A stretch of DNA of 64,000 bases. Origin: Herbaspirillum frisingense GSF30 (GTDB lineage: Bacteria > Pseudomonadota > Gammaproteobacteria > Burkholderiales > Burkholderiaceae_D). How positions within the stretch are numbered: position 1 is the first letter of the stretch; each line of letters starts with the position of its first letter. The notes under the pieces were generated by a model. That model had not been told where the DNA came from. It was given only the letters and a program-made list of their open reading frames with translations, and ran no database searches. Positions 1 through 9,700 of this stretch are shown piece after piece. The position numbers and the translations under genes were made by a program. The stretch lies in assembly GCF_000300975.2 (NCBI RefSeq), contig NZ_AEEC02000019.1, positions 50,316 to 114,315 on the forward strand. The letters run 5' to 3'.

Positions 1-621
1 CTGCACGCGAACCTCGATGGCTACGCCATGATCGTGGTGCCGCCGCTGCCCATCGTGCCGGACGACCTGCCGGGTCGCATCGCGAAAAGCGGCGCGCAGG
101 TGGTGTTCGGTCCGCGCAGCGGTTCCAAGACCGGCTCGCTGCAGATTCCCGACACGCTGCCGCCGGGCTCCCTGCAAGAGTTGCTGCCGATGCGCGTCTG
201 GCGCGTGGAATCGATGCGTCCCAACGTCAGCGAGCCGGTGCAATGGGGTAGCGAACAAGGACAGGGCCGCTACTGGCGCGACCTGATCGAAGCCGATGGC
301 GATGGTCTGCAGACCATCGCCCGCTTCGGGGATGGCCACCCCGCCATCGTGCGCAAGGAACGGGCCCATTATCTTGCCGGCATCTTCGATAGCGGGTTGA
401 CCACGCGCTATTTCGAAGAGGTCGCACGCGCCGCCGGGTTGACACCCCAGCGTCTGCCAGAAGGCCTGCGCCTGCAGCAGCGCGGCGGCCTGCAATTCGC
501 TTTCAACTACAGCGATGCGCCGATACAGCTGCCGCAGACCGATACCGCACAGTTCCTGGTGGGACAGGCCCGCCTGGAACCGCAGGGCGTGGCGATCTAC
601 CGCAGCAGCAAACCCGATTAG
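1..621 (+). CDS. GH42 beta-galactosidase, C-terminal part (5' end outside window)
   Basis: The frame is open from the first base, so the gene starts upstream of the window. The visible 206 residues match the end of family 42 glycoside hydrolases: the trimerisation-type segment reading GYAMIVVPPLPIV, then VVFGPRSGSKT, then LPMRVWRVESMRP, followed by a small beta domain. The enzyme hydrolyses terminal beta-galactosides; the catalytic barrel is not visible. A sugar ABC importer follows on the same strand after 176 bp, which suggests uptake and hydrolysis of a galactoside. The family call is from memory of the motif pattern; the exact substrate cannot be read. Confidence 0.8.
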   Translation: MHANLDGYAMIVVPPLPIVPDDLPGRIAKSGAQVVFGPRSGSKTGSLQIPDTLPPGSLQELLPMRVWRVESMRPNVSEPVQWGSEQGQGRYWRDLIEADGDGLQTIARFGDGHPAIVRKERAHYLAGIFDSGLTTRYFEEVARAAGLTPQRLPEGLRLQQRGGLQFAFNYSDAPIQLPQTDTAQFLVGQARLEPQGVAIYRSSKPD

Positions 622-650
622 GCAGGACGCCGGCCTCACTCTGGAAGAAC

Positions 651-674
651 GCACGGCAGCCGCGGCTGCCGTGC
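651..674. repeat. 24-bp perfect palindrome (hairpin) between GH42 gene and binding-protein gene
   Basis: The half-site GCACGGCAGCCG is followed directly by its exact complement. In RNA this makes a strong stem. There is no T-run, so it is not a classic Rho-independent terminator. It lies 124 bp before the binding-protein start and could modulate read-through or protect an mRNA end. Confidence 0.6.
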
Positions 675-797
675 ACAAGCAGGCAAGAGACCTGCGCAAG
701 ATGGGCAAAGAACCTGGCAGAACTGAAAAAGAAGCTGCGCAGGTCGGTCACAGCATCGACAACGCAGCTGTTTTGAAACCAACATTCGGAGACGACA

Positions 798-2042
798 ATG
801 AACAAGATGATTCGCATGACCGTGATCGCCGGCTGCCTGGCCGCATCCGCCTGGAGCAGCGCCGCCATGGCCGGCACCCTGGCCGTCAACATCGCCTACA
901 AGGGGGCGGTCCAGCGCGCGGTATGGCAATCGACGATGGATGAATTCAAGAAGGCCAACCCGGACGTGGACATCAAGGCCTCCTTCATCGAGGAAGAAGC
1001 CTACAAGGTGCAATTGCCGGGCTGGCTGTCGACCCAGGCGCCGGACATCATCAACTGGCACAACGGCGAGCGCATGGCCTTCTACGCCAGCCGCGGCCTG
1101 CTGGAAGACCTGAGCGAAGACTGGAAGAAGAACGGCTGGGACAGCACCTATGCTTCCACCAAGGAAGCCTCGTCCTGGCAGGGCAAGCAGTATTCGGCAC
1201 CGACCGTCTACTACTCCTGGGGCATGTTCTACCGCAAGGACCTGTTCAAGAAGGTCGGCATCGCCAGCGAACCCAAGACCTGGGATGAATTCCTGGAAGC
1301 CTGCAAGAAACTCAAGGCCGCCGGCATCGCCCCGGTCGCCGTCGGTGGTCGCGACGCCTGGACCCTGGCCGGCTGGTTCGATTACCTCGACCTGCGCATC
1401 AACGGCAATGCCTTCCACCAGCAGCTGATGGCCGGCGACGTCGCCTACACCGACCCTCGGGTGAAAAAGGTCTATACCGCCTGGAAGAGCCTGATCGACA
1501 ACAAGGTCTTCATCGACAACGCCCTGTCCTACGACCTGGACGGCGCCCAGCCCTTCCTGTTCCAGGGCAAGGCCGCCATGATGCTCATGGGCACCTTCAT
1601 CGCCAAGGGCTTCCCGGCCAAGCTGGCACCGGAGATGGGTTACTTCCAGTTCCCCATCATCGATGCCGCCGTGCCGACGGCCGAGGAAGGTCCGACCGAA
1701 TCGATCCACATCCCGGCCAAGGCACGCAACAAGGCCGATGCGCACCGCTTCATCGCCTTCGTGGGAACACCCGCCATCAGCGCCAAGCTGGCCGAGGGCC
1801 TGGGATCGCTGCCGGCCAACAGCAAGTCGCCGGCACCGAGCGACCCGATCTCGCGCATCGGCTTCGAGATCCTGTCCAATGCCAAGGGCGGCATCTCGCA
1901 GTTCTATGATCGCGACATGACCAAGGAAATGGCCGATGAAGGCATGAAGGGCATGCAGAAGTTCGTCAGCGATCCGAACAAGCTCGATGATGTCCTCAAC
2001 GATCTGGAACAGGCCCGCAAGCGCATCTACAAGAAGTCCTGA
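798..2042 (+). CDS. sugar ABC transporter, periplasmic substrate-binding protein (family 1)
   Basis: The 414-residue product opens with a clear Sec signal peptide (residues 1-25, ending AAMAG) and continues with the layout of MalE/UgpB-type solute-binding proteins, for example INWHNGERMAFYASRGLLEDL and the PTVYYSWGMFYRKDLFKKVG hinge segment near residue 140. It would capture a sugar or oligosaccharide in the periplasm and deliver it to the two permeases downstream. A GGAG-type ribosome site lies just before the ATG. Stem-loops on both sides of the gene (651-674 and 2067-2103) are consistent with higher expression of the binding protein than of the membrane parts, as known for other ABC operons. 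The GH42 neighbour hints at a galactoside ligand; this is inference. Confidence 0.88.
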   Translation: MNKMIRMTVIAGCLAASAWSSAAMAGTLAVNIAYKGAVQRAVWQSTMDEFKKANPDVDIKASFIEEEAYKVQLPGWLSTQAPDIINWHNGERMAFYASRGLLEDLSEDWKKNGWDSTYASTKEASSWQGKQYSAPTVYYSWGMFYRKDLFKKVGIASEPKTWDEFLEACKKLKAAGIAPVAVGGRDAWTLAGWFDYLDLRINGNAFHQQLMAGDVAYTDPRVKKVYTAWKSLIDNKVFIDNALSYDLDGAQPFLFQGKAAMMLMGTFIAKGFPAKLAPEMGYFQFPIIDAAVPTAEEGPTESIHIPAKARNKADAHRFIAFVGTPAISAKLAEGLGSLPANSKSPAPSDPISRIGFEILSNAKGGISQFYDRDMTKEMADEGMKGMQKFVSDPNKLDDVLNDLEQARKRIYKKS

Positions 2043-2066
2043 GCGCTGGCAGATAGAGACCCACCC

Positions 2067-2103
2067 GGGCCATTCCGGTCGCCGACGGCGGCGGGAATGG
2101 CCC
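2067..2103 (+). repeat. intercistronic stem-loop between binding protein and first permease
   Basis: GGGCCATTCC at 2067-2076 pairs perfectly with GGAATGGCCC at 2094-2103 across a 17-nt loop. It lies in the 85-bp gap between binding-protein and permease genes, where retro-regulatory hairpins are known to lower permease expression (malE-malF is the textbook case). It has no T-run. Confidence 0.6.
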
Positions 2104-2127
2104 GCAGAAATTGAAGGAGACCCAGCC

Positions 2128-3078
2128 ATGCTCGCGCCCACTTCCGCCGCGCAGCCGCCTGCGACCGATGCAACGGCCACATCTGCCACATCTGCGGTAT
2201 CAGCCACCCCGGCCAGCAGCCCGCAGCGCAGAGCCGCCCGTCGCAACCGTGCCGCCTTCTGGTTCCTGGCGCCGGCCTGCGTGATGACGCTGGTCTATGT
2301 GCTCTATCCGATCCTGTACACCATCTATCTCAGCTTCTTCAGCTGGGATGGCATGACCGATCCCAGGTTCGTCGGCCTGGCCAACTACGTCGAACTGTTC
2401 CACGCGCCGACCTTCTACACGGCGCTCAAGAACAATGTGCTATGGCTGCTGATGTTCCTGCTGGCGCCGCCCATGGGGCTGGCCATCGCGCTCTACCTGA
2501 ACCAGAAGATGCGTGGCATGCGCGTGGTGAAGTCGCTGTTCTTCGCGCCCTTCGTGCTCTCGGGGGTGGTGGTGGGACTGATCTACAGCTGGTTCTACGA
2601 TCCCAGCTTCGGCCTGCTGTCGTTGATCCTGGGCCAAGGCGTGCCGGTGCTGGGCGACGCCCGCTACGCCACCTTCGGCATCATCTTCGCGGCGCTGTGG
2701 CCGCAGACTGCCTATTGCATGATCCTCTATCTCACCGGGCTGACGGCACTGAACCACGACCAGGTAGAAGCGGCGCGCATGGAAGGCGCCAAGGGCTGGA
2801 GCATGCTGCGCTACGTGATCCTGCCGCAGCTGCGCTCGACCACCTTCATGGCCTTCGTGGTCAGCATCATCGGCGCGTTGCGCAGCTTCGACCTGATCTC
2901 GGTGATGACCAGCGGCGGACCTTACGAGAGTTCGACCGTGCTGGCCTACTACGCCTACGACCAGGCCATCAAGTATTACCGCCAGGGTTACTCGGCCGCG
3001 GTGGCAGTGACGCTGTTCGCCATCATGCTGGTCTACATCATCTACCAACTGCGCCGCATGCTGCGCGCCGAACGCTAA
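2128..3078 (+). CDS. sugar ABC transporter permease, MalF type
   Basis: This is a 316-residue inner-membrane protein with an Ala/Thr/Ser-rich cytoplasmic leader (residues 1-45) and about six membrane spans starting at AFWFLAPACVMTLVYVLYPI. The EAA loop that contacts the ATPase is visible as EAARMEGAKGW, followed by LPQL, near residue 212. The ATG at 2128 was chosen because AAGGAG stands seven bases upstream; the open frame runs further upstream but overlaps the binding-protein gene. It pairs with the next gene to form the heterodimeric channel. No ATP-binding subunit is encoded here, so one must be supplied from elsewhere. Confidence 0.88.
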   Translation: MLAPTSAAQPPATDATATSATSAVSATPASSPQRRAARRNRAAFWFLAPACVMTLVYVLYPILYTIYLSFFSWDGMTDPRFVGLANYVELFHAPTFYTALKNNVLWLLMFLLAPPMGLAIALYLNQKMRGMRVVKSLFFAPFVLSGVVVGLIYSWFYDPSFGLLSLILGQGVPVLGDARYATFGIIFAALWPQTAYCMILYLTGLTALNHDQVEAARMEGAKGWSMLRYVILPQLRSTTFMAFVVSIIGALRSFDLISVMTSGGPYESSTVLAYYAYDQAIKYYRQGYSAAVAVTLFAIMLVYIIYQLRRMLRAER

Positions 3079-3098
3079 CGAAGAAAAGAGGGATCGCC

Positions 3099-3950
3099 AT
3101 GTTTCCCATGCCGATAGAAAAATGGAAGCCGTTCAATCGGGCGCTGTACCGTATCTCGGTGCCGGTGGCCCTGCTGATCTGGCTGCTGCCGATGCTGACC
3201 GCGCTGGTGACCTCGGTGCGCTCCAACGATGAACTGATGGCCGGCAACTACTGGGGCTGGCCGCAGGACTTCGCCATGCTGGAGAACTACCGCGAAGCGC
3301 TGACCGCCTCGCCCATGCTGCATTACTTCTGGAACAGCTGCCTGATCACCATTCCCTCGGTGATCGGTGCGATCTCGCTGGCGGCGATGGCCGGCTTTGC
3401 GCTGTCGACCTACCAGTTCCGGGGCAATACGGTGCTCTTCGCCACCTTCGTGGCCTGCAACTTCGTGCCGCAGCAGATCCTGATGATCCCGGTGCGGGAC
3501 CTGTCGCTGTCGCTGGGCCTGTTCAACACCATCACCGGGATGATGCTGTTCCACATCGCCATGCAGACCGGCTTCTGCACGCTGTTCCTGCGCAATTTCA
3601 TCAAGCAGCTGCCCTTCGAGATGATCGAGGCTGCACGCATCGAAGGCGCCAGCGAGTGGACCGTGTTCTACCGCATCGTGCTGCCGCTGATCCGGCCCGC
3701 GCTGGCGGCCCTGGCGGTGCTGGTCTTCACCTTCGTCTGGAACGATTACTTCTGGGCGCTGGTGCTGACCCAGGGGGACGACGTGGCGCCCATCACGGTG
3801 GGCGTGGCGGCCCTGCGCGGACAGTGGACCACCGCCTGGAACCTGGTCTCGGCCGGTTCCATCCTGGCGGCACTGCCCTCGGTGATCCTGTTCTTCGTGA
3901 TGCAGAAGCAATTCGTGGCCGGCCTCACCTTCGGGGCCAGCAAGGGCTGA
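3099..3950 (+). CDS. sugar ABC transporter permease, MalG type
   Basis: This is a 283-residue inner-membrane protein with six predicted spans. It has the MalG-like start (VALLIWLLPMLTALVTSVRS), a periplasmic segment with SNDELMAGNYWGWP, and the EAA loop EAARIEGASEW followed by LPLIRP near residue 176. The start at 3099 follows AAAGAGGGATCGCC. The gap after the first permease is only 20 bp, so both are in one operon. The gene ends 11 bp before the convergent lipoprotein gene, and no terminator hairpin is visible between them. Confidence 0.88.
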   Translation: MFPMPIEKWKPFNRALYRISVPVALLIWLLPMLTALVTSVRSNDELMAGNYWGWPQDFAMLENYREALTASPMLHYFWNSCLITIPSVIGAISLAAMAGFALSTYQFRGNTVLFATFVACNFVPQQILMIPVRDLSLSLGLFNTITGMMLFHIAMQTGFCTLFLRNFIKQLPFEMIEAARIEGASEWTVFYRIVLPLIRPALAALAVLVFTFVWNDYFWALVLTQGDDVAPITVGVAALRGQWTTAWNLVSAGSILAALPSVILFFVMQKQFVAGLTFGASKG

Positions 3951-3961
3951 GCCCGCTGCGC

Positions 3962-4810
3962 CTATTGGGCGGCAGCAGGCGTCGCGGCCACCTCGGGTGG
4001 CCCGTTCTTGGGCGGTGGCGGCGGCACATCGGTGTGGATCATCAATACCGTGCACTGTCGCGCCACCATGCCATTCTTGGCAAGTTGCGGCCCCTTGCCG
4101 TTATAGATCTTGGCATTGCCCATGAAGACGCCATCGATCTTGAAGGTCCAAGTGTTGGCGGGATTCTCAAAGCGGTAACCCATGCCATCCAGGCTCAGCG
4201 ATTCGCCCATGATGGTGCCGGACATCACCTCCTCTGCAATCTTGGTACGGCGCTTGAGGCTCACACGGTTACCATCGACCTCGGCGATGAAATTTGCCTG
4301 GAAAGGCTTGGAATCCTTGTTGAAGCGGTTAGCATCGCAGGACATGACGGCACGCCAGCGGCCATCAGGCGGGGTCGGATCGGGACTGGCCGTACCGCCC
4401 GCGACGCCAGCCGAAGGCAGGACCCCGAGACGGCTGCCCAGCGTCACCGTAACCGAGTCAGGATAATCGAAACCGGCACCGCTGCTGCGATCGACCACAT
4501 AGCCGATCGGGCCACCCAGCAGCAGGTTTCCCCACACATTGGTGTTGGCGCGCGAGACCACGTTCTGCTGACCGCTCACACCGTCCTTGGCGCATTCCAC
4601 CAGCAAATCACCCGTGCTCTTCTTGATGGCCACGCTGCCTGGGGTCTTGACGTACCACTTGCCGACGTCGTTGCTCAGCGTGCAGCTGGCACCCGAGATG
4701 ATCTGGCTGCCCTGGTTGGCAATGACTGAAATGGGTTGCGTCTGCGTGCCCGTGATGGAGGCACAACCACCCAGCAGCAGTGCTGCAAGGCATACCGGCA
4801 TTCTCGACAT
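3962..4810 (-). CDS. putative outer-membrane lipoprotein of unknown function
   Basis: The 282-residue product has a short signal peptide and a lipobox LLGGCAS, with Cys16 as the predicted lipidated residue. The first 110 residues resemble small lipoproteins with a PEGA-like surface fold: conserved pieces are GASCTLSNDVGKWYVKTPG, then LLVEC, then NLLLGGPIGYVVD. The second half (from about residue 140) carries a separate domain with DGRWRAVMSCD and VDGNRVSLKRR, which looks like a small beta domain. The tail is proline-rich. It is convergent with the sugar operon and appears monocistronic. No function can be named; localisation by the Lol pathway is expected from the lipobox. Confidence 0.75.
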   Translation of the reverse strand: MSRMPVCLAALLLGGCASITGTQTQPISVIANQGSQIISGASCTLSNDVGKWYVKTPGSVAIKKSTGDLLVECAKDGVSGQQNVVSRANTNVWGNLLLGGPIGYVVDRSSGAGFDYPDSVTVTLGSRLGVLPSAGVAGGTASPDPTPPDGRWRAVMSCDANRFNKDSKPFQANFIAEVDGNRVSLKRRTKIAEEVMSGTIMGESLSLDGMGYRFENPANTWTFKIDGVFMGNAKIYNGKGPQLAKNGMVARQCTVLMIHTDVPPPPPKNGPPEVAATPAAAQ

Positions 4811-4966
4811 GGATTCCCCGATTCTCTTCTGTCCGCTCGCGCGGATTTCATTGTTGTTGTAGTTCGCGGCGGCGATAACGCTGCCCCTGAAGACCTACCA
4901 CCACGTGAGAATATAGCTGAGCTGTTTGCCGCTTGACTGACGAATAACTGACAGCGGAGAAAAATT

Positions 4967-4980
4967 ATTTCAACTGAAAT
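4967..4980. promoter_or_regulatory. 14-bp palindrome in the divergent gap upstream of the small peptide gene
   Basis: ATTTCA, two bases, then TGAAAT form a perfect palindrome. It lies 157 bp upstream of the lipoprotein start and 90 bp upstream of the 48-codon gene. The sequence is AT-rich compared with its surroundings, so an operator is possible, but no regulator is identified. Confidence 0.3.
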
Positions 4981-5070
4981 GCGGGCGTCGCTTTTTGACA
5001 TCCGGGCATGACCGGACCGGTGCAAGATGACTCCATCGACACAGCAATCCGCCACCACAAGGAGCCCATC

Positions 5071-5217
5071 ATGCACACCACCACCCTGCGCCTGGCCGTC
5101 TTCATCGGTACGATGAGCATCGCGTTCGAAGCCCACGCCGGTCGCGGCGGGGCGATGCTGATGAAGGACCTGACCCGGCTGTTCAGCCACCTGTTCCAGC
5201 AGTACATGGGCGGTTGA
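5071..5217 (+). CDS. small secreted peptide, 48 residues
   Basis: The ATG follows a strong AAGGAG ribosome site at good spacing. The product has a signal peptide (basic-free start MHTTTLRLAVFIG, cut predicted after AHA, residue 23), leaving a mature peptide of about 25 residues that begins GRGGAML and includes an amphipathic stretch, DLTRLFSHLFQQYM. The mature part lacks cysteine. It is not recognised as any family. It stands alone between a lipoprotein and the efflux operon, with a hairpin just after its stop. The ribosome site and signal peptide argue that it is translated; length makes chance possible. Confidence 0.5.
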   Translation: MHTTTLRLAVFIGTMSIAFEAHAGRGGAMLMKDLTRLFSHLFQQYMGG

Positions 5218-5241
5218 CGAGAGAATGGGATAGGAAAGGGA

Positions 5242-5266
5242 CGGGAGCGCCCGCTGGGTGCTCCCG
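5242..5266. terminator. GC-rich hairpin between convergent genes
   Basis: CGGGAGC pairs with GCTCCCG, with an inner CCC/GGG pairing. It lies between the stop of the small peptide gene and the stop of the outer-membrane efflux gene. The following T-content is poor on both strands, so termination strength is uncertain. Confidence 0.45.
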
Positions 5267-5276
5267 CCCTGTCCGT

Positions 5277-6749
5277 TCAGGGCTTGGCCGCTGCCTGCTG
5301 GGCAGGTGCTTCGATGCCCACGCCCATGGCCTGGAACAGGGTGGCGGTATCGCTCATGCGGTTGGCCGTGGCACGCACTTCGCCCAGCCTGGCATTGAGA
5401 TACTGGCGCTCGCCTGCGCGTGCGGCACTGGCCGGGTAGGCGCCCAGCTGGGCGCGTCGCTGGGCATTGCGCCAGCCCTGCTCGCTGGCCGCGCGCGCCG
5501 CCGTGGAGGCTTGCAGGGCATCAGCATCCTGGGTCAGCGCCACCAGGCTATCGGCCACGTTCTGGAAGGCATTCAACACGGTCTGGCGATAATTGGCCTC
5601 GGCCGCGAGATAGGCCTCCTTGGAAGCATCACGCCGGGCGCTGAGAGCGCCGCCGTGGAACAGCGGCTGCGTCAACGAAGCCCCCAGTCCCCACACCGCA
5701 CCCGCCCCACTGGTCGCCTTGGCCCAGGAAAAACCGGACTGGCCGAAGGAGGCGCTGATGGACAGACTGGGGAACATCTCGGCCGTGGCCAGCGCCTGCT
5801 CGGCGGCAGCCACCTTCAATGCGGCGTCGGCAGCCAGGATATCGGGCCGCTGGCGCAGCAGTTCCGAAGGCAAGGCCAGCGGCACTTCGCCGGGTAGTTG
5901 CAGGCGGGTGATATCCAGATCGGCCGGCGCAGCGTCCGGGGTGCGTCCCATCAACACCGCCAGCGCATGGCGCGAGGCCTGCCACTGCGCTTTCATGGCG
6001 GGCAGGCTGGCGCGCAGCGACTGCGCGCTGGCCTGCGCCGACAGCAACTCATCCTGTGACACCGCACCCAGCGCCAGCCGGCGCTGCATCTCCTCGACAT
6101 CGGCATCGGCCAGCGCCACCAGGCGTTCGGTATGCATCACCTGCGCGTGCAGGGAAGCCGCATTGATGGCCGTGATCACTACATTGGCCGCCACCGAGCG
6201 GCGTGCCGCGTCGAACTGGTAGGACTGCGCATCCACCTGGGCTGCAGCCGCCGAGTTGGCGAAGCGCTCCACGCCAAACAGGTCGAAGGTATAGCTGGCG
6301 CGAATCTGGCCGGCGAAGACGTTGTACAGGTTGGTGGTCGGCCCCAGATTGGGCAGCCCCAGGGCGCGCTGGCGCTGGGCCTGGCCGACCGCATCGATGG
6401 TGGGCCACAGCGATTCATCGATCTGGGCGCGCAACTGGAGGCGGGCGGCGGCCAGATTGCGATCAGCCTGGGCCAGGGAATGGTTGCTGCGCAGGGCCTC
6501 CTCCACCCATGCGGACAGTTCCGGCGAGCCATAGGCACGCCACCACTGCGGTACGGCGCGCTGGCCGAGCACGAATTTCTGACGCGCCTCCTGCGGCCCC
6601 AGGGTGGCGGGTGTGGCATCGACGGCGTAGTGGGCCGGCTGGGGCGAGGCCGGTGCCTCGCCGGTCGGACCCAGGGCGCAACCGGAGACCAGCAGCGCTG
6701 CGGCCAGCGCCAGGGTGCGCGGGGCGGGGGGAAAACGGACGGCGCTCAT
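5277..6749 (-). CDS. RND efflux outer-membrane lipoprotein, NodT/OprM family
   Basis: The 490-residue product has a signal peptide with lipobox LVSGC (Cys24) and the two repeats of the outer-membrane efflux protein fold. Visible family marks include VPQWWRAYGSPELSAWVEEAL, ARLQLRAQIDESLWPTI and RPDILAADAALKVAAAE in the second repeat. As a trimer it would form the channel through the outer membrane for the pump encoded upstream. Its ATG overlaps the stop of the pump gene by one base (TGATG), so the three efflux genes form one translationally coupled operon. Residue length is normal for the family. Confidence 0.9.
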   Translation of the reverse strand: MSAVRFPPAPRTLALAAALLVSGCALGPTGEAPASPQPAHYAVDATPATLGPQEARQKFVLGQRAVPQWWRAYGSPELSAWVEEALRSNHSLAQADRNLAAARLQLRAQIDESLWPTIDAVGQAQRQRALGLPNLGPTTNLYNVFAGQIRASYTFDLFGVERFANSAAAAQVDAQSYQFDAARRSVAANVVITAINAASLHAQVMHTERLVALADADVEEMQRRLALGAVSQDELLSAQASAQSLRASLPAMKAQWQASRHALAVLMGRTPDAAPADLDITRLQLPGEVPLALPSELLRQRPDILAADAALKVAAAEQALATAEMFPSLSISASFGQSGFSWAKATSGAGAVWGLGASLTQPLFHGGALSARRDASKEAYLAAEANYRQTVLNAFQNVADSLVALTQDADALQASTAARAASEQGWRNAQRRAQLGAYPASAARAGERQYLNARLGEVRATANRMSDTATLFQAMGVGIEAPAQQAAAKP

Positions 6750-9700
6750 CAGTGGCTCCCTTGCGCGGCGTTGTCGCGATGATGGGTTTCATCCGGCTTG
6801 ACCCGGTAGCACAGCGCATACAGGGCCGGCAGGTAGAACAGGGTCAGGATGGTGGCGATGGTGATGCCGCCCATCAGGGCGGTGGCCATCGGGCCGAAGA
6901 AGTTGCTGCGCAACAGCGGGATCAGCGCCAGCACGGCGGCGGCCGCAGTCAGCGTGATCGGGCGGAAGCGACGCACGGTGGCACCGACGATGGCGTCGAA
7001 GCGGCCACGGCCGGCAGCGATGTCCTGCTCGATCTGGTCCACCAGGATCACCGAGTTGCGCATGATGATGCCCAGCATGGCGATGGTCCCCAGCATGGCG
7101 ACGAAGCCGAAGGGCTGGCCGAACAGCAGCAACGCACCGACCACGCCGATCAGACCCAGCGGGGCGGTCATCACCACCATCAGGGTACGGCCGAAGCTTT
7201 GCAGCTGCACCATGAGCAACAGCAGTACGGCGATGAACATCAGCGGCATCTGTGCCGAGATCGAGGACTGCGCCTTGGCGTTTTCTTCCACCGGGCCGCC
7301 GACGTCGATACGGTAGCCCACCGGCAGCTCGGCGCGCAGCGCGTCGAGCTTCTGGTTGACATCGTTGGTCACGTCGATACCCTGCACGCCTGCTCGCACA
7401 TCGGCCAGCACGGTGATGGTGGGCTGGCGATTGCGTTCCCAGATGACGCCGTATTCCAGCGTGTTGTGGAACTTGCCCAGGGTCGCCAGCGGCACCGGGC
7501 CGTTAGGGGTGGGCATGGACAGCGTGGCCAGGCGCGAGGGGTCGACGCGTTCGCTGCGCGGCGCGCGCAGATCGACGCTGATGAGCTTGTCGCGCTCGCG
7601 GTACTGGGTGATGGTGTAGCCCGACAGTTGCATGGCCAGGAAGTTGGAAATCTGCTGGCTGCTCAGGCCGAGCTCACCGGCGCGTTTCTGGTCGATCTCG
7701 AAGGAGACCGAACGCTGCGCCGGTTCATCCCAGTCGAACTGGATGTTGGTGGCACGGGTCTCCTTGCGCATTTCGGCGGCAACCTGTTCGGCGATGGCGC
7801 GCACCTTGGGAATCTGCTCGCCACTGATGCGGAACTGCACCGGGAAGCCGACCGGCGGACCGTTTTCCAGGCGCGTCATGCGGGTGCGCACGCCGCTGAA
7901 CTGCTTGCGCAGCGGCTCTTCCAGCGCCTTTGCCAGGGCTTCCCGATCTTCCACCGACTTGGCGGTGACCACGAACTGGGCAAAGTTGGGGCTGGCCAGT
8001 TGCTGGTCCAGCGGCAGGTAGAAGCGCGGTGCACCGACACCGACGAAGCTGATGTAGTGATCGATCTGCGGCCGGTCCTTGAGCAGGGCTTCCATGCGGA
8101 TGGCTTCGCGCTGGGTGGCCTCGAAGGAGGCGCGCTCGGGCAGGTGCATGTCGATCAGCAGTTCGGGCCGGTCGGAGCTGGGGAAGAACTGTTGCGGCAC
8201 CAGCGCGAAGGCGGCCAGCGAACCGATGAAGAGCAGTGTGGTGGCGATCACCACGCGGCCACGGAAGGCCACGCACCAGGACACCGAGCGCCGCAGCAGG
8301 GTGTAGATGCGGGTCTGGTAGATGGGGTGATCGTGGTCTTCCTCGTCATGGCCGGCATGTGGATTGGCGGCGATCTGTTCGTCAGTGAGCGCACCCGGCT
8401 TTTCCTTGAGCATGTGGTAGCCCAGCAGCGGGATCAGCACCACCGCCGCCAGCCACGACAGCAGCAGCGCGATGGCCGAGACTTCGAAGATGGAACGGGT
8501 GTATTCGCCGGTCCCGGACTTGGCCAGGGCGATCGGCAGGAAGCCGGCCACCGTCACCAGGGTGCCGGTGAGCATCGGGAAAGCGGTGCTGGTGTAGGCG
8601 AAGGCGGCGGCGCGGCGGCGGTTCCAGCCCTGCTCCAGCTTCACCGCCATCATCTCGACGGCGATGATGGCGTCATCCACCAGCAGGCCCAATGCCAGCA
8701 CCAGGGTGCCCAGCGAGACCTTGTGCAGGCCGATGTCGAACATGTACATGAACAGTGAGGTCACCGCCAGCACGATGGGAATCGAGATCACCACCACCAT
8801 GCCGGTGCGGATGCCCAACGAGACCAGGCTCACCACCAGCACGATGGCGACAGCCTCGGCCACGGCTTCGAGGAAATCGTCGACCGATTTTTCCACGGCG
8901 TGCGGCATGCTGGAGACCGCCGTCAGGGTCAGGCCGGCCGGCAGGCGCTTGCGCAATTCTTCGGTACGCTCATCCAGGGCCTTGCCCAGGCGGATGACGT
9001 CGCCACCGGGCTGCATGGTCACGCCGATGCCCAGCACCGGCTGGCCGTTGGCGCGCATTTCCTGTTCCTGGGGTTCGTCGTAGCCACGGTGGATGGTGGC
9101 GATGTCACCCAGCCGGAAATTGCGGTTGTTGAGGTGGATGACCTTGTCTTCCAGTGCCCGCAGGTTGTCGAACTGGCCGGTAGGACGCACATAGACGCGG
9201 TCGTTGCCGGTGGTGATCAGGCCGCCCGGCACCACGGCGTTCTGGCCGCCGATGGCATCGGCCAGTTGCTGCGGGCTGATGCCCAGGCGCGTCATGCGGG
9301 CATTGCCGATGTCGATGTAGATGTGTTCCTGGCGCTCGCCGAAGTAATCGATCTTGGCCACACCCGGCACGTGCAACAGTTCGCCGCGCAACTGGTCGGC
9401 ATAGTCGCGCAGTTGTGCGGGCGTGAAGCCGTCGCCGGCCAGTGCATAGATGTTGGTGTAGACGTCGCCGAATTCGTCATTGAAGTAAGGTCCCTTGACG
9501 CCTTGCGGCAGGGTGGCGGCGACGTCGCCGACCTTCTTGCGTACCTGGTACCAGGTCTGCGGCACCTGCGAAGCGGGCGCGGTGTCCTTGATGGTGAAGA
9601 ACAGCTGCGACTGGCCGGCACGGGAATAGCTGCGCAGGAAGTCCACATCCGGCGTTTCCTGCAGCTTGCGGGCGATGCGGTCGGTAATCTGCTCCTGTAC

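Noticed and set aside
6203..8758. 851-codon open frame on the plus strand
   Set aside because: It is antisense to the RND pump and channel genes, and its composition is of low complexity (Arg, Gln, His). The minus-strand genes have full motifs.
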